DNA of 64,000 bases from JBCDHN01 sp965224535 (GTDB lineage Bacteria; Verrucomicrobiota; Verrucomicrobiia; Verrucomicrobiales; DEV007), in NCBI GenBank assembly GCA_965224535.1, contig CBDCZR010000026.1, positions 62,001-126,000 on the forward strand, given 5' to 3'. A model generated the notes under the pieces. It did no database searches. It was given only the letters and a program-made list of their open reading frames with translations, and was not told where the DNA came from. The position numbers and the translations under genes are program-made. Below are positions 1 to 8,865 of the stretch, piece by piece (the stretch's first letter is position 1; each line of letters starts with the position of its first letter).

Positions 1-542
1 CGCTCAGCCTCATCGCTACCGAAAACTGGCCCGATGCCGCACAGGCCGCACAGTCGCTGATCGAGCTGTTTCCAGGCTACGTGGAGGAAAACAACGGTTA
101 CCTGCTCCTGGCTCGCGCCCACCGCGGAAGCGGCGACGTCAAGGCTGAGGCGGCTGCCCTGCGAGAGTTGGCCGGCCGCAAAGCCAACGCCACGGCCGCC
201 TTCCAGCGTTTGCTCGAAATCGACCTGGAAGGCGAAAACTGGGAACCGCTGCTGACCAACGCCGGCCGGCAAATGGCGGTGAACCCGTTCCTGAAATCTG
301 CGCATCATTGCCGGGCCTGCGCCGCGCAAGCACTGGGTCGAAACCCCGTGGCCATCAACTCCTACCAAAAACTGCTCAAACTCGGCCCACCCAGCCCCGC
401 CGACGTCAATTTTCAGCTCGCCAGGCTCTTTCGCGACGGCGAGCCGGACCGCGCCAAGCGCCACCTGCTCGACGCCCTAACCGATGCCCCACGATTCCGC
501 GAAGCTCACGCGTTGCTGCTGGAATTGACGGCGAAAAAGTAG
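1..542 (+). CDS. TPR-repeat protein, C-terminal part (gene starts before the window)
   Basis: The reading frame is open from the first bases of the window to the TAG at 540-542, so only the C-terminal part is visible. The translated part consists of helical tetratricopeptide-like units (for example ARAHRGSGDVKAEAAALREL and FQLARLFRDGEPDRAKRHL), typical of scaffold or accessory proteins. A GTG at 81 is in frame but sits inside repeat-like sequence, so it is probably not the real start. No catalytic motif is seen. birA follows within a few bases in the same direction, suggesting co-transcription. The partner and exact role cannot be told from this fragment. Confidence 0.75.
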   Translation, partial: LSLIATENWPDAAQAAQSLIELFPGYVEENNGYLLLARAHRGSGDVKAEAAALRELAGRKANATAAFQRLLEIDLEGENWEPLLTNAGRQMAVNPFLKSAHHCRACAAQALGRNPVAINSYQKLLKLGPPSPADVNFQLARLFRDGEPDRAKRHLLDALTDAPRFREAHALLLELTAKK

Positions 543-557
543 CCCCGCGTGCAACAA

Positions 558-1397
558 ATGGACGACCCGTTGGATGCGAGCCGAATTCAGCGCGCCCTCG
601 ACGTCGGCATGCGGACGGGAAAGGAGGCTCCCCGCCGAATTGACGGTCCCATCCGCGTTTTAGCCGAAATTTCCTCCACCAACGACGCCGTGGCTGAGGC
701 CGCCGAAAAAGGCGCGCCGGAAGGGCTGGTGATGGCAGCCGAACGCCAAATTTCCGGCCGCGGGCGCAAAGGCGCGGCCTGGGTCGCTCCGCCGGGGCTC
801 AATCTCACGTTTTCGGTGCTCCTTCGCCCGGAAATGCCGCCCAGCACCTGGCCGCGGCTCAGTCACGCGGCAGCGCTGGCCGTGGCCAACGGGCTGGAAC
901 CGTGGTTGGACGGGACGGCTCTTCAGCTCAAGTGGCCTAACGACGCCTACTGCGAAAACCGGAAACTCGCCGGAATTCTCGTCGAAAGCCGCTCCACCGC
1001 TTCGGACGCGTTCGTCGTGCTCGGCATCGGGATCAACGTCAACTCCCGGCCACACGACTTTCCGCCGAACTTGGTCCACACCCTCACCTCAGTGGCGGAA
1101 CTGGCGAAACTCCCGCCAACGACCCGGGCAAATCGCAGCGATCTCTGCGGCGCGGTGCTGGCGGAGTTGAATCGCGCCTACCAAGCCGTTGGCGACGATT
1201 TTTCCGCCGTGATTCCAGAATTGGAGCGGCGCAGTTGCCTGCTGGGCCGCGCCATCCGCTTTCGCACGGCAAATGGCTGGGAAACCGGCAAAATGGCGGG
1301 AATCGGCGAATTGGGCGAAATGTTGGTCCGCGATCCAAGCGGCGAGCTTCGTGCGGTTTTGAACGCGGAGGAGGTTCGGGCGGACGATCGGCGGTGA
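558..1397 (+). CDS. birA: Biotin--[acetyl-CoA-carboxylase] ligase
   Basis: This enzyme activates biotin with ATP and transfers it to the lysine of the biotin carboxyl carrier protein, which fatty-acid synthesis needs. The family's biotinyl-AMP loop is visible as GRGRKGAAW at about residue 70, preceded by a SSTND motif, then KWPND and GILVE, and GIGINVN in the catalytic core. There is no N-terminal helix-turn-helix, so this is the short, non-regulatory form and not a biotin-operon repressor. ATG at 558 is preferred; GTG at 549 is an in-frame alternative. The TGA at 1395-1397 runs straight into a long palindromic repeat. Confidence 0.93.
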   Translation: MDDPLDASRIQRALDVGMRTGKEAPRRIDGPIRVLAEISSTNDAVAEAAEKGAPEGLVMAAERQISGRGRKGAAWVAPPGLNLTFSVLLRPEMPPSTWPRLSHAAALAVANGLEPWLDGTALQLKWPNDAYCENRKLAGILVESRSTASDAFVVLGIGINVNSRPHDFPPNLVHTLTSVAELAKLPPTTRANRSDLCGAVLAELNRAYQAVGDDFSAVIPELERRSCLLGRAIRFRTANGWETGKMAGIGELGEMLVRDPSGELRAVLNAEEVRADDRR

Positions 1398-1464
1398 AGG
1401 GACTAAAAGGACGCAAGGGACCAAAAGGACGTCGCTTTGGTCCCTTGCGTCCTTTTGGTCCCTT
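1397..1464. repeat. Long intergenic palindrome (AAGGGAC/GTCCCTT family)
   Basis: Two 27-base arms, 1397-1423 and 1438-1464, are inverted copies differing at one position, with a 14-base loop. The arms are built from the short words AAGGGAC, AAAAGGAC and GCAAGGGACC. Transcribed RNA would form a very stable hairpin beginning at the last base of birA, so it may terminate or stabilise the birA message. A related copy lies at about 31395-31490. Confidence 0.85.
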
Positions 1465-1531
1465 CCTTCGACTTTTGGGTCGATTTTTGCGTCCCGCGTG
1501 GGAGTTTGCCCGAGCCCCGCCGGGTCGTGCC

Positions 1532-3193
1532 GTGAAACCTTCGACCGAAAAGCTCAAAAACCCCTACGCGGACCAAATCGACGCCCCAACCATCCGCGTC
1601 ACTGCGAAGATTTGCTGGCTTGCGGCGGGAATTTTCCTGGGATTGATCACGCTAACGCCAATCCTCCGAAACCTGACCGATGCCGCGAAACCCGAGGGTT
1701 GGACGCCGGTTCGGGAATTCTTCGTTCGCCCAACCGACGAAGCCGTCAACCTCCTGGAAGCCAAGCGCAAAATCGACCCACGAATCACCCGCACCGCGCC
1801 GGATTTCATCGATCACCGCGAATCTTGGGAAGCCAAGCTGGACGACGCCGACTTCATCCGTCCGCCGCGCCGGGCTCTGCAGAGCGCCCTAACCAGCGTC
1901 CTGCGCGAAGGCAATCGCAAAACCGTCATCGGCGGCGACGGCTGGCTGTTTTTTCGGCCCGCCATTGATTCGCTGACCGGCTACGGCCCGTTGAAAGGCG
2001 AGCCGGACTCCGTCGCCAAGGACCCCACGCGGCCGCCCTGGCAAGGGCCGAAGGAGGTGATTCTTGAGTTCGCCGGTCAGCTTCGGCAACAAGGCGTGGA
2101 GCTGATGTTGGCGCCCATCCCGGTTAAGCCGACGATCTACGATTTGAGCGGAAAACCGCGCCCGGCGCCCCTTTCCCACCGCGACGCGGCCAGGTTTTAC
2201 CGAGAATTTCGCAACGCCGGCGTCGAGGTTCTGGATCTAGCGCCGATGCTAAGCCAATTGGCTCAAAACGGGCCCGTGTTCCTCAAGCAAGACACTCACT
2301 GGACGCCGCAGGCCATGGAACGCTGCGCGGAATTCGTCGCCGGCGCCGTCAAAGAGCGCCCCTGGTTTCCGACGCTGGCGCCTCAGCCGGATCGCTTCAG
2401 CCAGCAGCCGGGAAATGCCGAGCACATCGGCGATTTGGTCGAAAAACTCGATCTGCCCGGGGGCGGCTCTTTCAAACGCGAGCGCGTCAGCCTCAATCAG
2501 GTGATCGAGGCGGCGACTGGCGAGCCGGCCGAGATCTACGACCACGAAGCCGCGATCGTCCTGCTTGGCGACAGTTTCACGAACATTTTCAGCGCGGAAT
2601 CGATGCATTGGGGCGAAAACGCGGGTTTTGCGCAACATCTGGCGCTTCACCTGGGATTAAGCCTCGACACCATCGCGCAAAACGGCCAGGCCTCGACCGG
2701 CGTCCGCCACACGCTCGCCAGCCGTCCGGGCGCGTTGGAAGGCAAAAAACTTGTCATCTGGGCCATCGCGGCCCGGGATTTGTTTCTGAGCGAAACCGTG
2801 GCGCGGGAGACGAACGTGGAATGGCGCCAGGTCGCGTTCAATACCGCGCCGAAGCCGAAAAAGCTGCCCGAAGGCGCCTTTGTCGTGAAAGGCGAGATGA
2901 TCGAACGCGCGGCGCTTCGGGACCCGAACACCGTGCCTTATCCCGCCTCGCTTTACGCCGCGAAATATCGCGTTCTTGAGGTGGTGGAAGGCAGTTACGC
3001 AGAGTCGGAGGTGCTCGTCTACCACTGGGGTTTCCGCGAGCGCAAACTCCTGCCGAGCGCCGGTTTTCAGGTTGGCGACACGCGCGAACTGACCCTGGTT
3101 CCGTTCGCCGCGAAAACAAAGCTGCAATCGATCAATCGGGCGGATTTGGACGATTTTTTGCTCCTGCCGTATTGGGCGGAGGATGGAGGTTAG
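1532..3193 (+). CDS. AlgX/AlgJ-like SGNH-hydrolase-fold protein (putative polysaccharide O-acetyltransferase)
   Basis: The C-terminal two thirds resemble the SGNH-like domain of AlgX/AlgJ, periplasmic proteins that acetylate exported polysaccharides. Visible signature pieces are GGDGWLFF early on, DTHWTP (the DxHW block carrying Asp and His) and LLGDSFTNIFS (the Ser-bearing GDS block). A hydrophobic stretch near residues 27-45 (ICWLAAGIFLGLITLTPIL) would anchor the protein in the inner membrane. The open frame extends upstream into birA, but that part is encoded by the palindromic repeat. GTG at 1532 is the first plausible start and gives about 553 residues. No polymerase or MBOAT gene is adjacent, so the acceptor polymer is unknown. 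Confidence 0.8.
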   Translation: MKPSTEKLKNPYADQIDAPTIRVTAKICWLAAGIFLGLITLTPILRNLTDAAKPEGWTPVREFFVRPTDEAVNLLEAKRKIDPRITRTAPDFIDHRESWEAKLDDADFIRPPRRALQSALTSVLREGNRKTVIGGDGWLFFRPAIDSLTGYGPLKGEPDSVAKDPTRPPWQGPKEVILEFAGQLRQQGVELMLAPIPVKPTIYDLSGKPRPAPLSHRDAARFYREFRNAGVEVLDLAPMLSQLAQNGPVFLKQDTHWTPQAMERCAEFVAGAVKERPWFPTLAPQPDRFSQQPGNAEHIGDLVEKLDLPGGGSFKRERVSLNQVIEAATGEPAEIYDHEAAIVLLGDSFTNIFSAESMHWGENAGFAQHLALHLGLSLDTIAQNGQASTGVRHTLASRPGALEGKKLVIWAIAARDLFLSETVARETNVEWRQVAFNTAPKPKKLPEGAFVVKGEMIERAALRDPNTVPYPASLYAAKYRVLEVVEGSYAESEVLVYHWGFRERKLLPSAGFQVGDTRELTLVPFAAKTKLQSINRADLDDFLLLPYWAEDGG

Positions 3194-3258
3194 GCCGAAA
3201 TTTCCGCGGTGGACGGCGAAACGATTTTTGCACCGGTCGCCGCGTCGCCTCGCGTCGC

Positions 3259-3567
3259 CTATTTTTTCGGCGCATCATGGATCCACCAGTGGAGCGCACC
3301 TCCACCGGCTTTGCCCGCTCCGTTGGCTAGTTTGCCGGCGGATTCAGCCGCTCCCACTGCCGTAGCGCCCACTTCAACGCCTCCGGAAATTGCTACCAGC
3401 GCCGGCACTCCCACCACGTAGCCGTCGTTTTCCTTGAACATGCGAAATTCCTCGGCGGCGTGCGTTTTGCGCAAGCCAACATCGCTGGGTGTGCCAGAGG
3501 TTTGGCAACCGGTTAGGGAGACGAGGCCAAGAAAAGCGAGGGAGTGAAGAGCGAGTCGGATTTTCAT
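3259..3567 (-). CDS. Small lipoprotein of unknown function
   Basis: A 102-residue protein with a type II signal peptide: positively charged MKIR, a hydrophobic core, then lipobox LTGC. It should be lipid-modified on that Cys and anchored in a membrane. The mature part has a Gly/Ala-rich stretch (GGVEVGATAVGAAESAGK) and ends in a Trp-Trp motif. It converges on the upstream SGNH gene. No family is recognised. Confidence 0.75.
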   Translation of the reverse strand: MKIRLALHSLAFLGLVSLTGCQTSGTPSDVGLRKTHAAEEFRMFKENDGYVVGVPALVAISGGVEVGATAVGAAESAGKLANGAGKAGGGALHWWIHDAPKK

Positions 3568-3761
3568 GTTTCAGAGTGAATGGCCGGGAGCATGACGATT
3601 TCAGAGGCCCGTGTCAATGCCGGAAATCCTGGAAACCGGCGAATTGCCAGGGAATTGGGCTTTTTCCCAAGTCCGCAGCGGTTGCGCGTCTTATGGGGGC
3701 GGGGGAATGGTTTGAAATTCTGGTTGATCGTGATATTTGCAGACGTTAATTTTCCCTCAAC

Positions 3762-4625
3762 ATGAAACACACCCTCAAATTAACCATTTTGGCGGTAGTG
3801 GCGGGTTTTTTCCTTCCCCTGCCCCTTTACGCCCAATATCAGCCGCCCGTTTCGCAGGAAACTGAGGCGGCTATCGACCGCATCGTCGCCGGCCGGCTTG
3901 CGGAACACACCGAACGCATCGTGGCCCTGCAAGAGCGAGTTGGGCGGCTGGAACGCACGTTGCAGGAGGAATTGGCCCAAAATCGCGAACAAACGGACGC
4001 TGATCGCGGCCGCGGCGCTGCCGGCAGCCAGGCCATCCACGTCATTGCTTCCGGAGAAACGCTGCACGGCATCGGCCGCCGCTACGGCCTTACCGTCAAC
4101 GAATTGGCGCAGGCCAACGGCATTGCCACCACCGACACGATTTTCGTCGGTGACCGGCTCGTCATTCCCGGCGGCAAGCCTCAAAACGGCCCTACCGGTC
4201 CAAAACCAGACTCTAACGGCGCCGAATACGGCTCCTACACCGTGCAATCCGGCGATACGCTCTCAAAAATCGCGGCTCGCCACCAAACCTCGGTCAACGA
4301 GTTGATGCAGGCCAACGGGCTGTCGAATCCAGACCAAATTCGGGTCGGCCAGGTGCTGATTCTGGCGTCCGGTTCCTCAAATGCGGGTGCGAGCCAGGCG
4401 GCGGCCACCGCAGCTTCGGGCGGAAACGAGGAGACCTTCCATTATTACGAGGTGATGGCTGGCGACACGCTTTCGACCATCGCGAACACATTCTTCACCA
4501 CGGTGGTGGAGCTTCGGCGTCTCAACAGCCTGTCGGCAGCCGACGCGATCAAGGCGGGTCAGCAACTGATTGTGCCGACCAGCGCCTACTTCGAGCACCT
4601 GCGCAAAGAAGGCGTGATTGGCTAG
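3762..4625 (+). CDS. Secreted triple-LysM peptidoglycan-binding protein
   Basis: Starts with a signal peptide (MKHTLKLTILAVVAGFFLPL, cleavage near LYAQ), followed by a short coiled-coil segment (residues about 30-75) and three LysM domains. Their starts are visible as HVIASGETLHGIGRRYGL, YTVQSGDTLSKIAARHQT and YEVMAGDTLSTIANTFFT. LysM binds N-acetylglucosamine-containing glycans, normally peptidoglycan. No hydrolase domain is present, so it is probably a wall-associated or scaffold protein and not an amidase. Confidence 0.88.
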   Translation: MKHTLKLTILAVVAGFFLPLPLYAQYQPPVSQETEAAIDRIVAGRLAEHTERIVALQERVGRLERTLQEELAQNREQTDADRGRGAAGSQAIHVIASGETLHGIGRRYGLTVNELAQANGIATTDTIFVGDRLVIPGGKPQNGPTGPKPDSNGAEYGSYTVQSGDTLSKIAARHQTSVNELMQANGLSNPDQIRVGQVLILASGSSNAGASQAAATAASGGNEETFHYYEVMAGDTLSTIANTFFTTVVELRRLNSLSAADAIKAGQQLIVPTSAYFEHLRKEGVIG

Positions 4626-4672
4626 CGCTGCGCTGAAAGACATATTCGGCGACAACTTGCCGGAATGTACCG

Positions 4673-6475
4673 TTATGGTTCGTCCTTGCTTAGCTCGACA
4701 GGCCGGTATCCGCCAATCGACTTGAAGTAAAACAGGATGAACAAGTAGATCAATGCCATGGTCGCGGGAATGAGGGAATCGGCTACCAACGTGCGACGGT
4801 CGCCATTGATACTGGCTTGGTGCACCTTCTTTTCGCCATCGGAAAGAACCGTGGTCGCATTCGCAATGTCTTTGCTTTCCAAAACCGCGGCGTCTTTCAG
4901 TTGTTGCTCCAGGCCTTTGAGGCGCTGGTGTTTCTCTTCAGCGGCTTTGCGTTCTTCTTCACTCATCTCTGCCAGGGAGTCGGAATCCAGTTCGTCCAGC
5001 TTGCCTGCGAGCAAAATACCGCGCGCATCGTCCACTTTGCCCTGTATTTCGCCCACCTTCTTGGCGTCGAGACCGTGCACTTTTTCAAAAATCAAAAATT
5101 GGCTCGGGGTTTCCGCCTTGTATTCCTCGTAAAGGGCAGAATCGGCGGAGTTTAGGGAGTTTCCGGCAAAACGGTCCTTGCAGTAGCCCAACCCCGGCGA
5201 ACCGATCAGACCTGCCGACATCATTCCGATGCCGCCCATGATGCTGATGGCCACGGCTCCCGTTGCTGGAAAGCGGTCGCTCACCACTGCCAACATCGTG
5301 GGCCAGAAAAACGTTTTGCCAACCGCATAGACGGCCAGGGCGCCCATAGCCGGCCCGAACCCGGCAATGCCGCTGCTTAAATTCAGGCCAAAAGTGGCCA
5401 AAATCGCACACACCAACAAAATTCCCACCGGTGAAAGTTTCATGTTTTTCTCGATGAAATCCGCACAGAAACGCAGCGCGAACATGATGGCGGAAGTAAA
5501 GACGAAGAGCAGCTTGCCCTGGAAAGGCGTCAGGATGTTGCCCGTGATGTTCTGAATCCAGCCATCGGTTCCCAACTCCACCGCTCCTACCATTGCGTGG
5601 GTTACAAACAGCAGGCACAGCAGCCAGGCTCCGAGTGCCCAACCGCTCAGTGCGCCGAACCAGGCGAAAATGAATGCGCCGACCAGGACGGAAATCCACG
5701 TCCATGCCGTCCCATCGAAAAATTCGCTGCCTGTCAAGCCTCCCAACAGCGGCCCGAGACCGTCTTTGACAAACAAACCGACGAAAAAGCCGATCACCAG
5801 CGCACCCATGATGCCCACGTCTTTGAGCATTCCACCAAGCTTGAGCCCTTTCTGCGAAGCCTCGGATTTTGGGTAACTTTGGCCCATGAACATGACGCCG
5901 TAGATTACCGTGGGGATGAGAAACAGAGCCAGTTGCATTTTCCACCCCCAATCGAGCTTCGAACCTAAAAACGCCCCAGCCATTCCGCCAAGAACCAGCC
6001 CGGCCGGCCAACTTGCGTGCAAAATGTTCAGGTAGTGAGTGCGTTTGGTGGGGTAGAGCGTCGCCACCAGCGGGTTCGCCACCGCTTCCAGCGTTCCATT
6101 GGCCACCGCAAACAGAAACGTTCCCGTCCACAGATAAATGAATGCCGTCGTGGTCGACATCCCATCACTGGCTCCAAAGGTTACCAGCGCGGAAACGACG
6201 TGAAAGACGAACGCGGCTATCACCAGTTTCCCGTACCCCATGCGGTCAGCGACCAGGCCACCAACGACGATGCCGAAGCAGAATCCGGTGAATCCGGCGC
6301 CGTTGATGAGGCCGACTTCCAAGCCGGTGAAGCCAAACTTTTCGCTCCAAACAGCCAGGATGCCTCCGCGGATGGCAAAACCGACGCCTGCAGCGAGAAT
6401 CGCTACAAAACCTGCCCACAACAGACGGCTTGCGTTGTCTGTGATGCCGTCGTCCTTCATGCTGGAAATACTCAT
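4673..6475 (-). CDS. MFS transporter with a large charged loop before the last helix
   Basis: A polytopic membrane protein with MFS features: an N-terminal helix bundle beginning LLWAGFVAILAAGVGFAIRG and the loop-2/3 signature GLVADRMGYGKL. ATG at 6475 is preferred because it begins just before the first helix; upstream in-frame sequence is non-helical. Unlike typical members of 400-450 residues, this one has about 600, because a hydrophilic, coiled-coil-prone segment (Glu/Lys-rich, including SEEERKAAEEKHQRLKGLE) is inserted before the final helix LIPATMALIYLFILFYF. The overall look is of the sugar/proton symporter branch, but the substrate cannot be read from sequence. It is divergent from the Ldh2-type dehydrogenase. 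Confidence 0.85.
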   Translation of the reverse strand: MSISSMKDDGITDNASRLLWAGFVAILAAGVGFAIRGGILAVWSEKFGFTGLEVGLINGAGFTGFCFGIVVGGLVADRMGYGKLVIAAFVFHVVSALVTFGASDGMSTTTAFIYLWTGTFLFAVANGTLEAVANPLVATLYPTKRTHYLNILHASWPAGLVLGGMAGAFLGSKLDWGWKMQLALFLIPTVIYGVMFMGQSYPKSEASQKGLKLGGMLKDVGIMGALVIGFFVGLFVKDGLGPLLGGLTGSEFFDGTAWTWISVLVGAFIFAWFGALSGWALGAWLLCLLFVTHAMVGAVELGTDGWIQNITGNILTPFQGKLLFVFTSAIMFALRFCADFIEKNMKLSPVGILLVCAILATFGLNLSSGIAGFGPAMGALAVYAVGKTFFWPTMLAVVSDRFPATGAVAISIMGGIGMMSAGLIGSPGLGYCKDRFAGNSLNSADSALYEEYKAETPSQFLIFEKVHGLDAKKVGEIQGKVDDARGILLAGKLDELDSDSLAEMSEEERKAAEEKHQRLKGLEQQLKDAAVLESKDIANATTVLSDGEKKVHQASINGDRRTLVADSLIPATMALIYLFILFYFKSIGGYRPVELSKDEP

Positions 6476-6663
6476 TTCGATCGAGTTGGGAGTTGGTAAG
6501 GGTGTTAGGTGGTTCGCCGAAGGGGAAGGTCGAAAATCCGGCAAAAGAGCCCTCTCATAACACAACGGCCCCAGAGGACAAGCCCAAAAAGCTCCGAATT
6601 CTCGGCCAGTTTCCCAGTCGCTGCTGGTGGACATTTGGTGGGGCTAGGGCTAAACGTCCACCC

Positions 6664-7779
6664 ATGGAAGAATTTTTCATCGTCCCCCAGGATCTCCACG
6701 ACGACCTCGTGCGCCGAGCCTACGAACAGCGTGGCTACACCTTTGAGGAAGCCACCCTGGCCACCAAAATGTGCACCGAAGCCTCGCGGCACGGAATTCG
6801 CACTCATAACGCGCTGAAAGGGCTGAATTTGGACCAAAAACTGGGCTCGGGCACCGGAAACTGGGTTCCCGGCGCCGAAATCGAGGTGCGGTCCAGCCGG
6901 TTTAAAGCCGCGGAGAGCTGGAACGCGAATCGCAAAATCGGCCAAGCTGTGGCCTACAAGGCTTTCGACCGCTGCATTGAGCTGGCCGAAGAATTCGGCG
7001 TGGGCGTGGTTTCCGTGGACAACGGCAGCCACTACCTGTGGGGCGGCGGTTACGCGATCGATGTGGCCAGGCGCGGCTACATCGCCTACACCAATTGCAC
7101 CAGCTCGCTGGCCGAAGTGGCGCCGTTCGGGGGAAAATCGCCGACCATGGGCACCAACCCGCACACTTGGGGATTTCCCACCATGGACGCGGTCGGCTTC
7201 CCCATCGTGCTGGATTGGGCCACCTCGGAGATTGCCATGGGCCGGGTTCAGCAATTGCTGCTCGAAGGCAAGGAGTTGCCGCCGGGTTGCGCGATCGACG
7301 CCAACGGCAACCCGACGATCGATCCCCACGACATCGAGCCCGCCAAGGGCAAAGGCGCGCTGCTTCCCTTTGGCCGGCACAAGGGCTACGGGCTGGGCTT
7401 GTTGAACGAGCTTTTCGGCGCCGTGGCGGGTGGTTCGTTGCCGACCGTCCGGGGTAGAACGGGGATGGCCGAGGATGAAAAGACAACGACGAATTTTTAC
7501 TTCCAAGTTATCCACCCGGAAGCGATTTCATCCGGCCAATTCGCCCAAAATCGCTCGTTTGCCGAAAACCTGACCGCGGTCATTCGCGACATCCTCGGGC
7601 ACGGGAACGACGGATGCATGTTGCCCGGCGAACCCGAGTTTCGCGCCCTGCAACGCACCGAAAAAGCCGGCGGGCTCCTTTTCAGCCAAGCGGAAATCGG
7701 CGCCATGCAGGAAATCGCCCGCCAACTGGGCGATAGCGGCACGGATTGGGAATTGAGCCGGTTCAAAAAATTTGAGTAA
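6664..7779 (+). CDS. Malate/L-lactate/ureidoglycolate dehydrogenase family oxidoreductase (Ldh2 fold)
   Basis: Belongs to the NAD(P)-dependent 2-hydroxyacid dehydrogenase family that includes YlbC/AllD-type malate, lactate and ureidoglycolate dehydrogenases. Seen in the sequence: the HGIRTHN block carrying the conserved His, the GGKSPTMGTNPHTWGFPT block, and PFGRHKGYGLGLLNELF. The length of 371 residues from ATG 6664 is normal, and the longer upstream frame has no family resemblance. The true substrate cannot be deduced, although the nearby sugar-type MFS transporter and D-mannonate-like SDR hint at sugar-acid metabolism (inference). Confidence 0.88.
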   Translation: MEEFFIVPQDLHDDLVRRAYEQRGYTFEEATLATKMCTEASRHGIRTHNALKGLNLDQKLGSGTGNWVPGAEIEVRSSRFKAAESWNANRKIGQAVAYKAFDRCIELAEEFGVGVVSVDNGSHYLWGGGYAIDVARRGYIAYTNCTSSLAEVAPFGGKSPTMGTNPHTWGFPTMDAVGFPIVLDWATSEIAMGRVQQLLLEGKELPPGCAIDANGNPTIDPHDIEPAKGKGALLPFGRHKGYGLGLLNELFGAVAGGSLPTVRGRTGMAEDEKTTTNFYFQVIHPEAISSGQFAQNRSFAENLTAVIRDILGHGNDGCMLPGEPEFRALQRTEKAGGLLFSQAEIGAMQEIARQLGDSGTDWELSRFKKFE

Positions 7780-7785
7780 CCCGAA

Positions 7786-8802
7786 ATGATCATCATCGCC
7801 AACCCCATCTACGACGTCGTCACCAAGGCGCTCCTCGACGATCTGGAGATCGCCCGGGGATTTCTTTCCGCATTGATCGGGATGACCATTCTCGAACTGC
7901 GCTTGATCTCCCAGGAGCACATCCGCAAGGATCAGAAAACCGGAGATCTGATTGCCATGCGGCTGGACTTCTGCGCCGTCGTCCGGACCAAAGACGGCCG
8001 CACCTTCCAGGTCATCATCGAGCTGCAGAAAGCCAAAATCGGCACCAACCCCCTGCGTTTCCGCTTCTACCTGGCCAGCCGCTACATGAGCACCGAGGAA
8101 TTCTACCAGGACGGCGAAACGCACCTCCAATCCCTGCCGATCATCTCCATTTACCTGCTCGGCTACACCCTGGACAAAAATCTGCCCATGGCCACCAAAG
8201 TGCAGCGCGGCTACTACAACGCGGTCACCGGCAGAGCCATCAAAAAGGCCAAGCCCAACGAATTCATCGAGCAACTCAGCCACGACTCCATTTTCGTGCA
8301 GATCCCGAAAATCAATGGCCAGATGGGGACCGAGTTGGAGCGCGTGCTCAGCGTCTCCGACCAGCACCGCAAGCTCGCAGACGATCAGCACCGGCTTGAA
8401 ATGGACGAAAAACTGGTGAAATCTGATCCGTTGCTCGGCAAAATTTACCGAGCACTCAACCGAATCCAAGAAAGTCCGGAAATGGAAAAAATAATGACCC
8501 TGGAGGACATATTCCTCATCGAACAGCAAGAAGAAGCCGCCATAGCCAGAAGGCAGCTCAAAGAGGAACAAGAGCGGCTTAAGGAAAGCCAAAAGCAACT
8601 GGAAGAAGCCAAGAAACGGCGCGAAGAGGAACAAAAGTGGCGTGAGGAGGAACAAAAGCGGCGCGAAGAGGAGCAGAAGCGGCGCGAGGAGGAGCAGAAA
8701 CGACGCGAGGAAGAGCAAAAGCGGCGCGAGGAGGCCGAGGAAGAGGTTGCCCGTCTGCGGAAACTTTTGCAGAAGAAAGAAAAGCCTCCTCAAGATGGTT
8801 GA
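7786..8802 (+). CDS. Rpn/PD-(D/E)XK nuclease-fold protein with C-terminal repeat coiled coil
   Basis: The N-terminal ~200 residues look like the PDDEXK_2/Rpn ('transposase-like') family. They begin IIIANPIYDVVTKALLDD and contain a MRLDFCAVV strand with the catalytic-type Asp and a VIIELQKAK strand with Glu-x-Lys. Members of this family are often recombination-promoting nucleases. The last ~90 residues are an uninterrupted charged coiled coil made of seven-residue units of the type REEEQKR, encoded by six near-identical 21-base repeats at 8617-8742. It starts six bases after the preceding gene. Whether it is active, or horizontally acquired, is unknown. Confidence 0.78.
   Translation: MIIIANPIYDVVTKALLDDLEIARGFLSALIGMTILELRLISQEHIRKDQKTGDLIAMRLDFCAVVRTKDGRTFQVIIELQKAKIGTNPLRFRFYLASRYMSTEEFYQDGETHLQSLPIISIYLLGYTLDKNLPMATKVQRGYYNAVTGRAIKKAKPNEFIEQLSHDSIFVQIPKINGQMGTELERVLSVSDQHRKLADDQHRLEMDEKLVKSDPLLGKIYRALNRIQESPEMEKIMTLEDIFLIEQQEEAAIARRQLKEEQERLKESQKQLEEAKKRREEEQKWREEEQKRREEEQKRREEEQKRREEEQKRREEAEEEVARLRKLLQKKEKPPQDG
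8617..8742 (+). repeat. Six tandem 21-base coding repeats
   Basis: Six consecutive 21-base units of the type CGGCGCGAGGAGGAGCAGAA, each encoding R-E-E-E-Q-K-R/W or a variant, form the coiled-coil tail of the Rpn-like protein. Differences between units are mostly synonymous third-position changes, which indicates selection on the protein repeat after duplication. Confidence 0.9.
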
Positions 8803-8865
8803 GACTTGCAAACCCCTGGCAATCCCAATTTTCTGCGGGATGACTGAATTCTGAATCCTAGCCTC

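Noticed and set aside
1235..1531. N-terminal extension of the SGNH protein starting at 1235
   Set aside because: It overlaps birA and is partly encoded by the palindromic repeat; family similarity starts only after GTG 1532.
8617..8742. Possible CRISPR array (regular 21-base repeats)
   Set aside because: The units are contiguous with no spacers and are translated in frame as a coiled coil.
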